A DNA stretch of 64,000 nucleotides from Bacteroidota bacterium (GTDB lineage Bacteria; Bacteroidota; Bacteroidia; Cytophagales; Cyclobacteriaceae): positions 1-64,000 of the forward strand of contig JAFDYX010000001.1 in NCBI GenBank assembly GCA_018267215.1, written 5' to 3'. Both the position numbers and the translations under genes were made by a program. Positions 1 to 7,769 of this stretch are shown here, one piece after another (position 1 is the stretch's first letter; every line of letters starts with the position of its first letter). Below the pieces are notes generated by a model. That model saw nothing but the letters and a program-made list of their open reading frames with translations, had not been told where the DNA came from and did no database searches.

Positions 1-2
1 CC

Positions 3-236
3 GACAAAGACCAATCTTTTTACATCGGCCAGACGAACAATTTGGACGAGCGCCTCAAAAGGCACAACCTCGGTATGGAAAAATATACGAGCAGGAAAAT
101 GCCTTGGAAAATATTTTGGAAAACCCCGGTGCCGTCAAGAGCGGAGGCCATGAGGCTTGAAAAAAAATTGAAAAACTTAAAGTCAACAAAAAGACTGCTT
201 GTGTTCGCCTCAAGCAAGTTTGAACCCAAGAGGTAA
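3..236 (+). CDS. GIY-YIG nuclease domain protein (5' truncated by window edge)
   Basis: The reading frame is open from the window edge and begins with DKDQSFYIGQTNNLDERLKRHN-like sequence. This is the second half of a GIY-YIG nuclease domain: the YIG triplet is seen as FYIGQT, followed by the conserved Arg in LDERLKRHN. Single-domain proteins of this kind (UPF0213/YhbQ type) are about 80-100 residues, so only the first 15-20 residues, with the GIY strand, appear to be missing. The tail is Lys-rich, as usual. It lies 20 bases upstream of the MntA/HepT pair on the same strand; any functional link is unproven. An in-frame TTG at 42 is an internal codon, not the start. Confidence 0.85.
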   Translation, partial: DKDQSFYIGQTNNLDERLKRHNLGMEKYTSRKMPWKIFWKTPVPSRAEAMRLEKKLKNLKSTKRLLVFASSKFEPKR

Positions 237-256
237 AAAATTAAGTATATTTGAAC

Positions 257-592
257 ATGTACCTGATGAATTTAATTAAGAGAAAGTATCCAGATTTTGT
301 TAGCCTGTGTCAGACACATAAAGTCAACAAAATCTACGCCTTTGGGTCATCCATTACCGACCATTTTGACCCTGCAAATAGCGACATTGATATTATTGTA
401 AAGATTGACATAGACGATCCGGCCGACCGTGGAGAAGCATTACTTTCCCTATGGGATAAACTTGAAGTTCTTTTTGACAGAAAGATTGATTTATTAACAG
501 AGGATTCCATTCGAAATCCGTACCTCAAATCAAATATTAATCGGACAAAAAAATTGATTTATGACGGAGAAGGAGAAAAAGTTTTTGTCTGA
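257..592 (+). CDS. mntA: MntA-like nucleotidyltransferase antitoxin
   Basis: A 111-residue protein of the minimal nucleotidyltransferase (MNT) family. The signature GSS followed by SDIDIIV is present (residues about 30-46), giving the Gly-Ser and Asp-x-Asp pair that binds metal and NTP. In known type VII systems MntA inactivates its HEPN partner by adding AMP to it; that role is inferred here from the partner gene. The ATG at 257 is preferred over the TTG at 251; ATG 266 is also possible. The gene overlaps the HEPN gene by 32 bases, which suggests translational coupling. The catalytic motif looks intact, so the enzyme is probably active. Confidence 0.85.
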   Translation: MYLMNLIKRKYPDFVSLCQTHKVNKIYAFGSSITDHFDPANSDIDIIVKIDIDDPADRGEALLSLWDKLEVLFDRKIDLLTEDSIRNPYLKSNINRTKKLIYDGEGEKVFV

Positions 593-893
593 TATTTCCC
601 ATTCGATCAGGTTGATTGAAAATTTCACACAAGATTTGAAATCATTTGCGGAATATCAAAAGGATATAAAAACCAAAAGCGCTGTGGAGCGACACTTGGC
701 AATTATTGGAGAAGCCGTAAATAAATTTTTAAAGGAGTCACAAACAGATGAGCTAAAACAGGCAACTCAAATAATAAGTTTGAGAAACCGACTCATTCAC
801 TCATACGATAATGTAGATGATGCAATTATATGGTCAATATTGACACGACATTTGCGGCCACTCAAAAATGAGGTTGACAAAAAACTTGAGTAA
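561..893 (+). CDS. hepT: HepT-like HEPN-domain RNase toxin (DUF86)
   Basis: A 110-residue all-helical HEPN protein. The RNase motif R-x4-H is seen as RNRLIHSYD near residue 75, the usual place. The conserved helix around RHLAIIGEAVNKFL is typical of the DUF86/HepT family. It would cleave RNA or tRNA when not adenylylated by the upstream MntA-like enzyme. The ATG overlaps the antitoxin gene by 32 bases, so the pair forms one transcription unit and ends at a hairpin terminator at 946-969. The family assignment is strong; the biological role (stability, defence or stress) cannot be read from the sequence. Confidence 0.88.
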   Translation: MTEKEKKFLSDISHSIRLIENFTQDLKSFAEYQKDIKTKSAVERHLAIIGEAVNKFLKESQTDELKQATQIISLRNRLIHSYDNVDDAIIWSILTRHLRPLKNEVDKKLE

Positions 894-945
894 CCCTTAA
901 CCAAAGGCCGGCATTCGAGCTCCATTGCTCGCCCTAAAATGATAC

Positions 946-969
946 GCCTCCGGTGGGGGCTTTATTTTT
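946..969 (+). terminator. Hairpin terminator after mntA-hepT
   Basis: GCCTCC (946-951), a three-base loop, then GGGGGC (955-960) and TTTATTTTT. The 6-bp GC-rich stem with a T-rich tail fits a factor-independent terminator for the plus-strand toxin-antitoxin pair. It runs into the end of the convergent gene at 962. Confidence 0.6.
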
Positions 970-1645
970 GTTTTCTCCAATATGATACAATGGCTAAGCA
1001 GATCATTATCCCACCAATTCCAAATAACGGCCAGTTGAAAATATCAGGAACGTACGTTGAAAGTGTTTGAAGTGATTGATGGGGTGTACTGGCAATACTT
1101 CCACTGTAAGTGATAAAATTCCAAGTCCAAGAGAGGATCATTACAAAACTTCCGCCAAAGAGCAGAGTCAATTCGCGCCAATGAAATTTTAGAGGCTGTT
1201 GTTTGTATTCCTTCCACAAAATAATTGCAGCAAGAAGAAACATCAAAAAGCAAACAATGATCGGTGACAAGACCGGCCCTACCCATGGCACAGGAATCAG
1301 AAAAAGAATATCCCAGGTAAAAAAAGATGTTGGCCAATCGAGGATAAGTTTAAGAGCAACGTAATAGATTAAATCCCATACAGCGAATGCGATTAGAAAA
1401 AAAGCCCAGCGTTGATATTTATTTTTCCCTCCCAGTATGCTCACTCCGGCCAGCATGATGATAGTAGCCGCTTCACGTAAAAGTTCGACAAGCCCTGTGC
1501 GGAAGTCAAGTGTGGCCAGTGGGAAAGCAAATCCATTTGGGTAATAAACCATACGGAGATACACTACTACGGCTCCTTCTAGAAACCCCATGGCTATGCT
1601 AAAGACCACCAACCAAAGCAATTGTTTTGTTAGTGTTAGTTGCAT
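962..1645 (-). CDS. Polytopic membrane protein of unknown function
   Basis: 227 residues with about six or seven hydrophobic helices, starting near residues 8-30 and ending near 203-222. Loops are short and there is no periplasmic or cytoplasmic domain. A Gly/Glu pair in the first helix (GFLEGAVVVYLR), Arg/Glu in LVELLREAATI and the aromatic stretch WDLIYYVALKLILDWP are the most distinctive parts. I recognise no enzyme or transporter signature. The gene stands alone, convergent with hepT and divergent from the small gene at 1723. The ATG at 1645 is followed directly by a basic residue and the first helix, which fits an inner-membrane protein. Confidence 0.75.
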   Translation of the reverse strand: MQLTLTKQLLWLVVFSIAMGFLEGAVVVYLRMVYYPNGFAFPLATLDFRTGLVELLREAATIIMLAGVSILGGKNKYQRWAFFLIAFAVWDLIYYVALKLILDWPTSFFTWDILFLIPVPWVGPVLSPIIVCFLMFLLAAIILWKEYKQQPLKFHWRELTLLFGGSFVMILSWTWNFITYSGSIASTPHQSLQTLSTYVPDIFNWPLFGIGGIMICLAIVSYWRKQK

Positions 1646-1722
1646 TCCCTCAATTTATGTAAAGAAATAAATTCCTACAAGCGGCCTCTCTACTCGTTTT
1701 ACATTTTTTGTATCTTCACCTC

Positions 1723-1968
1723 ATGATATCGTGGACAGAACTAAAAAAGCAAACGCTCGATGATAAGGTACAGATACTATACCGGCACGCCACGTTTGTT
1801 ACGGCCATTCGCTACTACCGCCACAAAGTAAATTTGTATTTGTTGGGTAATGATTATGTAGAAGTTTTTGTCAATCACAAAAAAGCAATGATAGACAAAA
1901 TTGATTTGCTCGACCGCTCACATTCGCGCATGAAGTTCTATTCTGATCAGATTAAGTTGAGTTTGTAA
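1723..1968 (+). CDS. Small conserved-looking hypothetical protein
   Basis: 81 residues, mixed alpha/beta, no signal peptide or membrane helix. It begins MISWTELKKQTLDDK and contains RYYRHKVNLYLLGNDYVEVFVN, a pattern of alternating hydrophobic residues that looks like a beta hairpin. The ATG at 1723 is preferred over an in-frame TTG at 1708. It is followed within ten bases by a strong bidirectional terminator, which supports it being a real gene. I do not recognise the family and assign no function. Confidence 0.65.
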   Translation: MISWTELKKQTLDDKVQILYRHATFVTAIRYYRHKVNLYLLGNDYVEVFVNHKKAMIDKIDLLDRSHSRMKFYSDQIKLSL

Positions 1969-1976
1969 GAATAAAA

Positions 1977-2005
1977 AAGGCCTCATGAGAGGCCTTCATT
2001 TTTTT
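1977..2005. terminator. Bidirectional intrinsic terminator
   Basis: AAGGCCTC (1977-1984), loop ATGA, GAGGCCTT (1989-1996): a perfect 8-bp stem with A-rich sequence on the left and a T run on the right (1999-2005). It can stop both the small gene ending at 1968 and the minus-strand floA ending at 2004. Confidence 0.8.
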
Positions 2006-2990
2006 ATTTCTGTGTATTCGGCTGATTGCTTTTTCCTGACCCGGAAATAGACTGACGCATTTCTGTATCGGCCTGCACGTTTTGCATTTTGTAATAATCC
2101 ATCACACCCAAATTGCCATTGACAAATGCTTGTGCAATAGACTTAGGGATTTCTGCCTCGGCCTCAATCACTTTCGCCCGTGCTTCTTGTGCTTTGGCTT
2201 TCATCTCTTGCTCAACAGCAACGGCCATCGCCCTGCGTTCTTCCGCTTTTGCTTCCGCTACCTTCAGATCGGCAGCAGCTTGGTCAGTTTGCAATTTCGC
2301 GCCAATGTTGGCGCCTACATCCACATCGGCAATATCAATAGAAAGGATTTCAAAAGCCGTGCCTGCATCCAGTCCGCGCGAAAGAACGAGCTTCGAAATT
2401 TTGTCAGGATTTTCTAACACTTCTTTGTGTGATTTGGCCGAACCAATGGATGTAACAATGCCTTCGCCTACACGCGCCAAGATGGTCTCTTCACCGGCAC
2501 CGCCTACCAACTGTTGAATGCTGGCGCGCACCGTAACGCGGGCAATGGCAATCAACTGAATACCATCGGCAGCAACGGCAGCAACTTTAGGTGTGTTAAT
2601 CACTTTTGGATTTACTGAAATCTGAACGGCCTCAAACACATCGCGCCCGGCCAAGTCAATGGCTGTAGCTTGTTTAAAACTTAAATTGATATTGGCTTTG
2701 TCGGCAGAGATAAGCGCGCGGATTACGTTGGGCACATTACCACCAGCCAGATAGTGGGTTTCCAGTTCGCGGGTGGTTACTTGAAGTCCGGCTTTAGTGG
2801 CCGTGATCAGCGAGTTTACAATTACACTCGGTGGCACTTTGCGTATTCGCATCCCGATCAGCTCACCGATGGTCACTTTTACACCGGCAAAAATTGCCGT
2901 AATCCAAAGACCTACCGGCACAAAATACATGAACATGAAAAAACCGATGATGGCAATGAACACGATGAAAATAAAACCTATTTCTTGCAT
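2004..2990 (-). CDS. floA: Flotillin-like protein FloA
   Basis: 328 residues, the usual FloA length. An N-terminal hydrophobic hairpin (residues about 3-38) anchors it in the membrane. A PHB/SPFH-like region follows, then an Ala/Glu/Lys-rich coiled coil (about 235-290) ending in [14 protein letters not shown], which is diagnostic for the YqfA/FloA family. FloA scaffolds membrane microdomains and keeps membrane proteins mobile. The NfeD-type gene lies just upstream (stop at 2995, start of floA at 2990), the classic NfeD-flotillin operon, so the two proteins are expected to work together. The gene ends at a shared terminator. Confidence 0.92.
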   Translation of the reverse strand: MQEIGFIFIVFIAIIGFFMFMYFVPVGLWITAIFAGVKVTIGELIGMRIRKVPPSVIVNSLITATKAGLQVTTRELETHYLAGGNVPNVIRALISADKANINLSFKQATAIDLAGRDVFEAVQISVNPKVINTPKVAAVAADGIQLIAIARVTVRASIQQLVGGAGEETILARVGEGIVTSIGSAKSHKEVLENPDKISKLVLSRGLDAGTAFEILSIDIADVDVGANIGAKLQTDQAAADLKVAEAKAEERRAMAVAVEQEMKAKAQEARAKVIEAEAEIPKSIAQAFVNGNLGVMDYYKMQNVQADTEMRQSISGSGKSNQPNTQK

Positions 2991-2994
2991 AATT

Positions 2995-3462
2995 TTAGTT
3001 TAGGGGTTCTACAAAAATTTGATTGGAAAAAATTTTAATGATGCGGATACGCTTGCCGGTTTCTACATATTCGCCAGAGGTTTTCACCTCATAGGTTTTA
3101 TTATTGATTTCTGCCTTGCCTACCGGCCGGAGCGTAGAGGTGGTCTGCCCTTCAATTCCAACAGTCAGCTGATCAAGTTCTCCCTCATTCACTTTACTGT
3201 GAATGGCTGTTTTCAATGAAAACTTATGCCACATCTTAGCGGAAAATGAGTAGTAAAGAACCACTCCGGCCGCCACGGCCGTGCAGCCTACCATGATCCA
3301 TCCCGTCTCACTACCGAAGTAACGGAAGCTGAGGCCGGTGCCAAAAACCAAAAAAGCAAAACCCAGAATACCCACTATAGTAGTTCCGGGTATGAAAATA
3401 ATTTCTGCTACGACAAGCGCCAGCCCAAAAACTATCAGCGAAATAACAATCAACCACTCCAT
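2995..3462 (-). CDS. NfeD-like membrane protein, partner of FloA
   Basis: 155 residues from the ATG at 3462 ([13 protein letters not shown]). Two or three membrane helices occupy residues about 2-80 and are followed by a small beta-barrel (OB-fold) NfeD domain, seen in [18 protein letters not shown] and KRIRIIKI. It is the short NfeD form without the N-terminal ClpP-like protease. The OB domain of such proteins is thought to bind the flotillin partner, encoded 4 bases downstream. A longer frame from a start at 3519 adds 19 charged residues ahead of the first helix and is unlikely. A TACTTTTG box at 3467-3474 on this strand lies only 4 bases ahead of the ATG. Confidence 0.87.
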   Translation of the reverse strand: MEWLIVISLIVFGLALVVAEIIFIPGTTIVGILGFAFLVFGTGLSFRYFGSETGWIMVGCTAVAAGVVLYYSFSAKMWHKFSLKTAIHSKVNEGELDQLTVGIEGQTTSTLRPVGKAEINNKTYEVKTSGEYVETGKRIRIIKIFSNQIFVEPLN

Positions 3463-3583
3463 GCTGCAAAAGTACTCAATTCGATGGTCTTCATGAGATA
3501 AAAAAATCAGCCAGAGCAAAATTTGTTTTTTCTTTTGTCTGGATTTTTATCAACTTCGGGTACTAACAAACTCAAAATCATTT

Positions 3584-3895
3584 ATGAAAAAAATTCTGAT
3601 CATTTTTTTTGTAATGATGGCCGGATTGGCCATCAAGTCTAAAGCACAAACCGTGTATGCCTCGCCCAAAGGTGAAAAATATCACACGGCCGATTGCAAA
3701 CTGTCGGGCGATGCCGATGGCCTCACGTTAGCGGCAGCCAAGAAAGCCGGCAAAACGGCCTGCGCCATGTGTAAGCCCGATGAACACCTGAAAGATAAAA
3801 TGGCACAGTGCTCCGGTAAAACCAAAGATGGCACACGCTGCAAGCGCATGACGGCCAGCAAAAGCGGCAAATGCTTTCAGCACAAAGACAGTTGA
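3584..3895 (+). CDS. Small exported Cys-rich protein with DUF5763-like tail
   Basis: 103 residues with a signal peptide (MKKILIIFFVMMAGLAIKSKAQ, cleavage expected after AQ near residue 22). The first half of the mature part has YHTADCKL and KTACAMCKP, a Cys pattern like the small Ada-type or metal-binding modules found in periplasmic proteins. The second half, CSGKTKDGTRCKRMT...GKCFQH, matches the short DUF5763 pattern Cys-x7-Cys-x9-Cys-x2-His, a likely zinc or disulfide knuckle. It is followed by an aldo-keto reductase gene that overlaps its stop codon (TGATG). The function is unknown. Confidence 0.75.
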   Translation: MKKILIIFFVMMAGLAIKSKAQTVYASPKGEKYHTADCKLSGDADGLTLAAAKKAGKTACAMCKPDEHLKDKMAQCSGKTKDGTRCKRMTASKSGKCFQHKDS

Positions 3896-4767
3896 TGGAA
3901 CGAAGAAACATTCATCCTCAGGGGCCAGTCTTTTCACGCATCGTTGCCGGGGCTTGGCGTTGGCATAACGTATCGCCCGAAATCGTGGAACGATTGGCCC
4001 TGGCAGCGATAGATGAGGGCATCACCAGTTTTGACCATGCCGATATCTATGGCGACCACTGCAACGAAGAAACCTTTGGCCGTGCCTTGGCCAAAAACCC
4101 TGCGATGCGCAACCAAATTGAGTTGATCACTAAATGCGACATCAAGTTCGCTTCGGCCAAACGGCCAGCTACACGGGTAAAGCATTACGACACTTCGCAG
4201 GAGCATATTATTTGGGCAGCAGAAAACTCGCTGAAGATGCTCCGTACCGACCACATTGATTTATTGTTGATCCATCGCCCCGACCCGCTTATGGATCCGC
4301 ACGAAGTAGCAGAAGCATTTGGTAAGCTAAAACAACAAGGCAAGGTTTTGCATTTTGGCGTTTCCAATTTTACACCCAGCCAGTTTAGAATGTTGCAACA
4401 GCACTTGCCGTTTCCGTTAGTAACCAATCAAATTGAAATTTCTCTTTCGCAGATTGACCCATTCTTCAATGGCGATTTAGATCTGATGCTCGAACTGGGC
4501 GTGTCGCCCATGGCATGGTCTCCGCTGGGAGGCGGCACCTTGCCGGTTGACGAGCGCACCATGTTTGGCATGGCCGGCAAATACAATGCTTCTTATACAC
4601 AGATGGCTATTGCTTGGCTGCTCAGGCATCCGGCAAAAATTTTTCCGGTGATTGGCACCACCCAACCGGAGCGCATCCGCGAAGCAGCTAAATCAACCGA
4701 TATTGACCTCGACCGTCAGGATTGGTTTGAAATGCTGAGGTGGGTAATGGGTAAAGACCTGCCGTAG
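3895..4767 (+). CDS. Aldo/keto reductase (YdhF-like)
   Basis: 290 residues, a TIM-barrel NADPH-dependent oxidoreductase. The catalytic tetrad is visible: Asp47 and Tyr52 in FDHADIYGDH, Lys80 in LITKCDI and His127 in LLLIHRPDP. The nucleotide-binding end is PVIGTTQPERIREA near residue 250. The arrangement matches the YdhF/AKR group that reduces small carbonyls. No signal peptide, so cytosolic. The ATG at 3895 overlaps the stop of the preceding gene by one base, so translation may be coupled, although one product is exported and the other is not. Substrate unknown. Confidence 0.88.
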   Translation: MERRNIHPQGPVFSRIVAGAWRWHNVSPEIVERLALAAIDEGITSFDHADIYGDHCNEETFGRALAKNPAMRNQIELITKCDIKFASAKRPATRVKHYDTSQEHIIWAAENSLKMLRTDHIDLLLIHRPDPLMDPHEVAEAFGKLKQQGKVLHFGVSNFTPSQFRMLQQHLPFPLVTNQIEISLSQIDPFFNGDLDLMLELGVSPMAWSPLGGGTLPVDERTMFGMAGKYNASYTQMAIAWLLRHPAKIFPVIGTTQPERIREAAKSTDIDLDRQDWFEMLRWVMGKDLP

Positions 4768-4788
4768 ATAATTTTTATTCTCTTCCAT

Positions 4789-5103
4789 TCACATTCCGAT
4801 AAAAATCCCTCCCTCATTTTCCTGAATCGGGAAACACTCCAAGTCATCGCTACGTTGCTCTCTTTCTCTACCGGTTTTTAAATTGAATTGATACTGATGC
4901 AGCGGACACACCACTTCACCGCAATAATTGACAGTTCCTTTGCTAAGCGTATCGCCCCGGTGTGTACACTTGTCTTGAACGGCAAAAATTTTCTCTTGAA
5001 ACAATGCCAAGCAAATACGCCTACCGCGTAACACCAATAGCCGTGGCTTACTGAGTGCATCGGCAGCTTCGGTATGATCATTAAAAATTTTTATCCAATC
5101 CAT
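4789..5103 (-). CDS. Rieske [2Fe-2S] protein, small ferredoxin type
   Basis: 104 residues. Both cluster-binding boxes are intact: CTHRGDTL (Cys-x-His) and, 17 residues later, CPLHQYQF (Cys-x2-His). This size and sequence resemble the NirD/BphF-like soluble Rieske ferredoxins that donate electrons to oxygenases or reductases. No export signal. It is the last gene of a minus-strand trio yraN-DUF1801-Rieske with gaps of 10 and 23 bases. No oxygenase or reductase partner is encoded nearby, so its electron acceptor is unknown. The ATG at 5103 (MDWIKIF) is preferred over a longer frame overlapping the neighbour. Confidence 0.87.
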   Translation of the reverse strand: MDWIKIFNDHTEAADALSKPRLLVLRGRRICLALFQEKIFAVQDKCTHRGDTLSKGTVNYCGEVVCPLHQYQFNLKTGREREQRSDDLECFPIQENEGGIFIGM

Positions 5104-5126
5104 GCTGTCGTGGATTCGCGAAGAGA

Positions 5127-5738
5127 TTATTTTTTGGCATACTGCCAGTTCCTCCCTTTCCCTTCGGCAATCCATTCTATAGCCTGTGCTATGCGCTTGG
5201 CGCGTGTGGCTTCTGTTTTAGCTTCTTCAAACCACTGAATGTATTCCTTACGGTGTGAGTAGGCAAACTTTTCAAAAATGGCTTCTGCTTTTTTATTTTT
5301 TTTCAAGGCACGTATAAAATACGCGGGAGTTTCGATAGTCTTCGATCCTTTCGGTGTAATGCTCACTTTTCGCTTCGCACCTTTTTCGTTGAGCTCCATT
5401 GCCTGTTTGATAAAGCCTGATAGAATTTTATCAGAAGGCAAATCCTTCAGCAAAGTGATCCGATCGAAATTGCCCATGCTCCCTTTGTCGGTTGATTGCA
5501 ATAATTTTTTTGGATCCCGAATCAACGATGCTTTCCAAAAACCAAAAGCGCAATGTTGTTTAAAGGCTGCCATGTTGCACATCAAGCCTTTGTATTCGAA
5601 GTTGGAAAATCCCCATTTGATCACTTCGTTTGCATCAGGGCACACTTGGTGAACCAACTTGCGCAGATGAATGAGAATAGGTTTGGCAAACTCAGCCGAC
5701 TGAGCAATGTATGCATCTACTTGTTTTGACTGTGGCAT
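5127..5738 (-). CDS. YdeI/OmdA-like DUF1801 protein
   Basis: 203 residues. The N-terminal half (residues about 10-110) is a DUF1801/YdhG-like domain with KPILIHLRKLVHQVCP and EVIKWGFSNFEYKG. The C-terminal part, with FEKFAYSHRKEYIQWFEEAKTEATRAKRIAQAIEWIAEGK, is the helical YdeI/OmdA tail found in proteins linked to peptide or bacteriocin tolerance in other bacteria. No signal peptide, so probably cytosolic. The ATG at 5738 avoids overlap with yraN, which ends at 5749. The precise molecular activity of the family is not known to me. Confidence 0.83.
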   Translation of the reverse strand: MPQSKQVDAYIAQSAEFAKPILIHLRKLVHQVCPDANEVIKWGFSNFEYKGLMCNMAAFKQHCAFGFWKASLIRDPKKLLQSTDKGSMGNFDRITLLKDLPSDKILSGFIKQAMELNEKGAKRKVSITPKGSKTIETPAYFIRALKKNKKAEAIFEKFAYSHRKEYIQWFEEAKTEATRAKRIAQAIEWIAEGKGRNWQYAKK

Positions 5739-5748
5739 ATTTTTCTTT

Positions 5749-6138
5749 TCAATAAAACGCATCCTCTATGTGCACAATTTCTTTTTCTCCGGACAGGTCG
5801 CGGATGGAGACAATATCGTACCGCACGTTGCCTTGCCAGTTTTGCTGGTAAGTATATTCTTCCGCGCCTTCCATTATATTTTTTGCTTTCTTGTTGTCCA
5901 CAAAATCTTCCGGATAGCCATAAGCATCTGAGCTGCGCATTTTCACTTCCACAAACACCAGCCAATTGTCTTTTTTTACAATCAGGTCAATTTCCGATCT
6001 CCGGTATCTAAAATTCCGGGCTACGATTTCAAACCCTTTTTTTTCTAAAAACTCTGCAGCCAGTTTTTCTCCTTGCTTTCCTTTGCTGATTTTATCGCTC
6101 ACGGCATTTGTTTTACCTTTGGTAGTTAAAGGTAACAT
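5749..6138 (-). CDS. yraN: YraN family (UPF0102) endonuclease-like protein
   Basis: 129 residues with a restriction-endonuclease-like fold. The Glu/Asp/Glu-x-Lys core is visible: GEKLAAEFLEKKGFEIVARNFR, then RRSEIDLIV and LVFVEVKMRSS (E-V-K). Family members are small and usually single-domain; a role in DNA processing is inferred from the fold only. The chosen ATG at 6138 puts the start codon only 6 bases from the divergent ATG of the isomerase gene at 6145, so both promoters must lie within coding sequence. It heads the yraN-DUF1801-Rieske cluster. Confidence 0.88.
   Translation of the reverse strand: MLPLTTKGKTNAVSDKISKGKQGEKLAAEFLEKKGFEIVARNFRYRRSEIDLIVKKDNWLVFVEVKMRSSDAYGYPEDFVDNKKAKNIMEGAEEYTYQQNWQGNVRYDIVSIRDLSGEKEIVHIEDAFY
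6114..6121 (+). promoter_or_regulatory. Candidate -7 element for the isomerase gene, inside yraN
   Basis: TACCTTTG matches the Bacteroidota -7 consensus TAnnTTTG and lies 23 bases ahead of the ATG at 6145. The -33 region is only T-rich, with no clear TTG. The box sits inside the first codons of yraN on the other strand. Confidence 0.45.
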
Positions 6139-6144
6139 AAACGA

Positions 6145-7143
6145 ATGAAGAAAATCATCGAAGGTTTTACACAACAATTAGCGCATGCCTTGAAGGTAGG
6201 CGAGGCCATTGATATTGTACGGCCCGGCAGCGACATCCGCAATGTTCTTATTGCAGGCATGGGCGGCTCAGGCATTGGCGCTAACTTAGTAGAGTCGCTC
6301 ACCTTCGGGCGCGTGCCTATTCCTATTACTGTTTCAAAAGGATATAACATCCCTCAGTTCGTCAGCCCGCATACCTTGTTTATTGCCTGCTCTTACAGCG
6401 GCAATTCGGAGGAAACGCTGGCTGCCGTGCAGAAGGCCATGCTCAAGCGGGCTCACGTCATCTGCATTACCTCGGGCGGGCGGCTTCTGGAGATAGCCAA
6501 AGAATACAACTTGGTTTTCATTCAGGTGCCGGGCGGCTCGCCAAACTCGCGCGGGCAAGTGGGCTATATGATGATCTCATTGCTGCATGCTTTATACCAC
6601 ACCAACCTGATAGGCGCAGCTTACATGAAAGAAACAGAAAATGCTATTGAATATTTAAACCGTGGAGAGAAAGCCATTCAGTCGGAGGCAGAATTGATTT
6701 CAAAAAAATTGCGCGGGAAGCTGCCGATTATTTATTGCGATGAACGGCTACGGGCGATGGCTGTTCGTTTTCAACATCAAATCAATGAAAACGCCAAACA
6801 ACTGGCACATGTTAACACGTTTCCTGAGATGAACCACAATGAACTGGCCGGCTGGCGTTATCCGGAAACAATCTTACAGCATTCGCAGGTGGTTTATCTA
6901 TACTCTGACCACGACCACGAGCGGGCGGAAAAGAGAATGGAGATCTGTCGGGAGATTTTCGAAAAAAAATCTAATCCGATTATTGATATCGTAGCCGAAG
7001 GCGCCTCGCTGCTGGAGCAATACTATTACCTTATCCATCTGACGGACTGGATTTCCTACTATCTCGCCAAAGAAAATGGGGTTGACCCCGATGCCGTGGA
7101 AGCGATTGATTTTTTGAAGAGTGAATTGGCTAAATTGAAATGA
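6145..7143 (+). CDS. Bifunctional phosphoglucose/phosphomannose isomerase
   Basis: 332 residues with two SIS folds. The first has NVLIAGMGGSGIGANL (residues about 33-48) and ACSYSGNSEETL, the sugar-phosphate loop. The second has FPEMNHNELAGW, whose Glu and His are catalytic in the bifunctional PGI/PMI family. It interconverts glucose-6-P and fructose-6-P, and mannose-6-P and fructose-6-P. No signal peptide, so cytosolic. Its ATG is 6 bases from the divergent yraN start; a -7-like box is at 6114-6121. It stands alone as a transcription unit before the DUF433 gene 36 bases later. Confidence 0.9.
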   Translation: MKKIIEGFTQQLAHALKVGEAIDIVRPGSDIRNVLIAGMGGSGIGANLVESLTFGRVPIPITVSKGYNIPQFVSPHTLFIACSYSGNSEETLAAVQKAMLKRAHVICITSGGRLLEIAKEYNLVFIQVPGGSPNSRGQVGYMMISLLHALYHTNLIGAAYMKETENAIEYLNRGEKAIQSEAELISKKLRGKLPIIYCDERLRAMAVRFQHQINENAKQLAHVNTFPEMNHNELAGWRYPETILQHSQVVYLYSDHDHERAEKRMEICREIFEKKSNPIIDIVAEGASLLEQYYYLIHLTDWISYYLAKENGVDPDAVEAIDFLKSELAKLK

Positions 7144-7179
7144 ACTATTTTTAATAAATTAGCTTTTATAAGGGCAAGG

Positions 7180-7413
7180 ATGGACTGGACGAAACATATT
7201 ACTTCTGATCAAAATATTTTGAGCGGCAAACCAATTATTAAAGGCACTCGGCTTTCAGTTGAGTTTTTACTTGGTTTGTTATCAGAAGGGTGGACACAAC
7301 AAAGGGTACTGAAAAATTATCCTGCCCTCACTAAAGAAGACCTACAGGCTCTCTTTGCCTATGCCCAAAAAAACATAGAAGAAGTAACTGTTCTTGATTT
7401 AAGTAAAATATGA
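7180..7413 (+). CDS. DUF433 antitoxin-like protein
   Basis: 77 residues of the DUF433 (VapB-like) family: ILSGKPIIKGTRLSVEFLLGLLSEGW is the characteristic core, a winged-helix DNA-binding fold, followed by LTKEDLQALFAYA. DUF433 genes are usually next to DUF5615 genes, as here, and are taken to be the antitoxin and autorepressor. It overlaps the DUF5615 gene by four bases (ATGA). It is the first of four genes linked by such overlaps that run into lipB. A purine-rich AAGGATGG surrounds the ATG. Confidence 0.87.
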   Translation: MDWTKHITSDQNILSGKPIIKGTRLSVEFLLGLLSEGWTQQRVLKNYPALTKEDLQALFAYAQKNIEEVTVLDLSKI

Positions 7414-7769
7414 AATTTCTAGCGGATGAAAATGTTCCGCAAGAATTGGTTGACCTTCTTTTACAAAACAAGATTGACATAATTGGTATTCGTCCGGCAC
7501 ACTCCGGCTCTTCTGATGAAGAAGTAATTCGATTAGCTAACCGCACACAGCGAGCCATTATCACCTTTGATAAAGGGTTTGGTAAGCTGATTTTTCAACA
7601 TGGAATATACCCCACAAAGGGGCTGGTTTTTTTGCGGGAGAATCCGATTGATCCTCCAACAATGGCTAAAAATATTTTAAAAATCGTAGAAAATTCTTCA
7701 CCTGTGTATTTAGATGGGGCTCTGTTGGTCGTTGAAAAAGATTTTATTAAGCGAAGAAAATTCAAATGA
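7410..7769 (+). CDS. DUF5615 PIN-like toxin
   Basis: 119 residues with a PIN-like fold. It starts MKFLADENVPQELV, where Asp-Glu-Asn is the first acidic site, and carries RAIITFDKGFGKL, the second acidic strand typical of Mut7-C/DUF5615 RNases. It is the presumed toxin of the pair with the upstream DUF433 protein. The gene overlaps both the antitoxin and lipB by four bases, so ribosomes finishing this gene could restart on lipB. Catalytic residues look intact. Whether it is a true toxin is not shown by sequence. Confidence 0.86.
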   Translation: MKFLADENVPQELVDLLLQNKIDIIGIRPAHSGSSDEEVIRLANRTQRAIITFDKGFGKLIFQHGIYPTKGLVFLRENPIDPPTMAKNILKIVENSSPVYLDGALLVVEKDFIKRRKFK

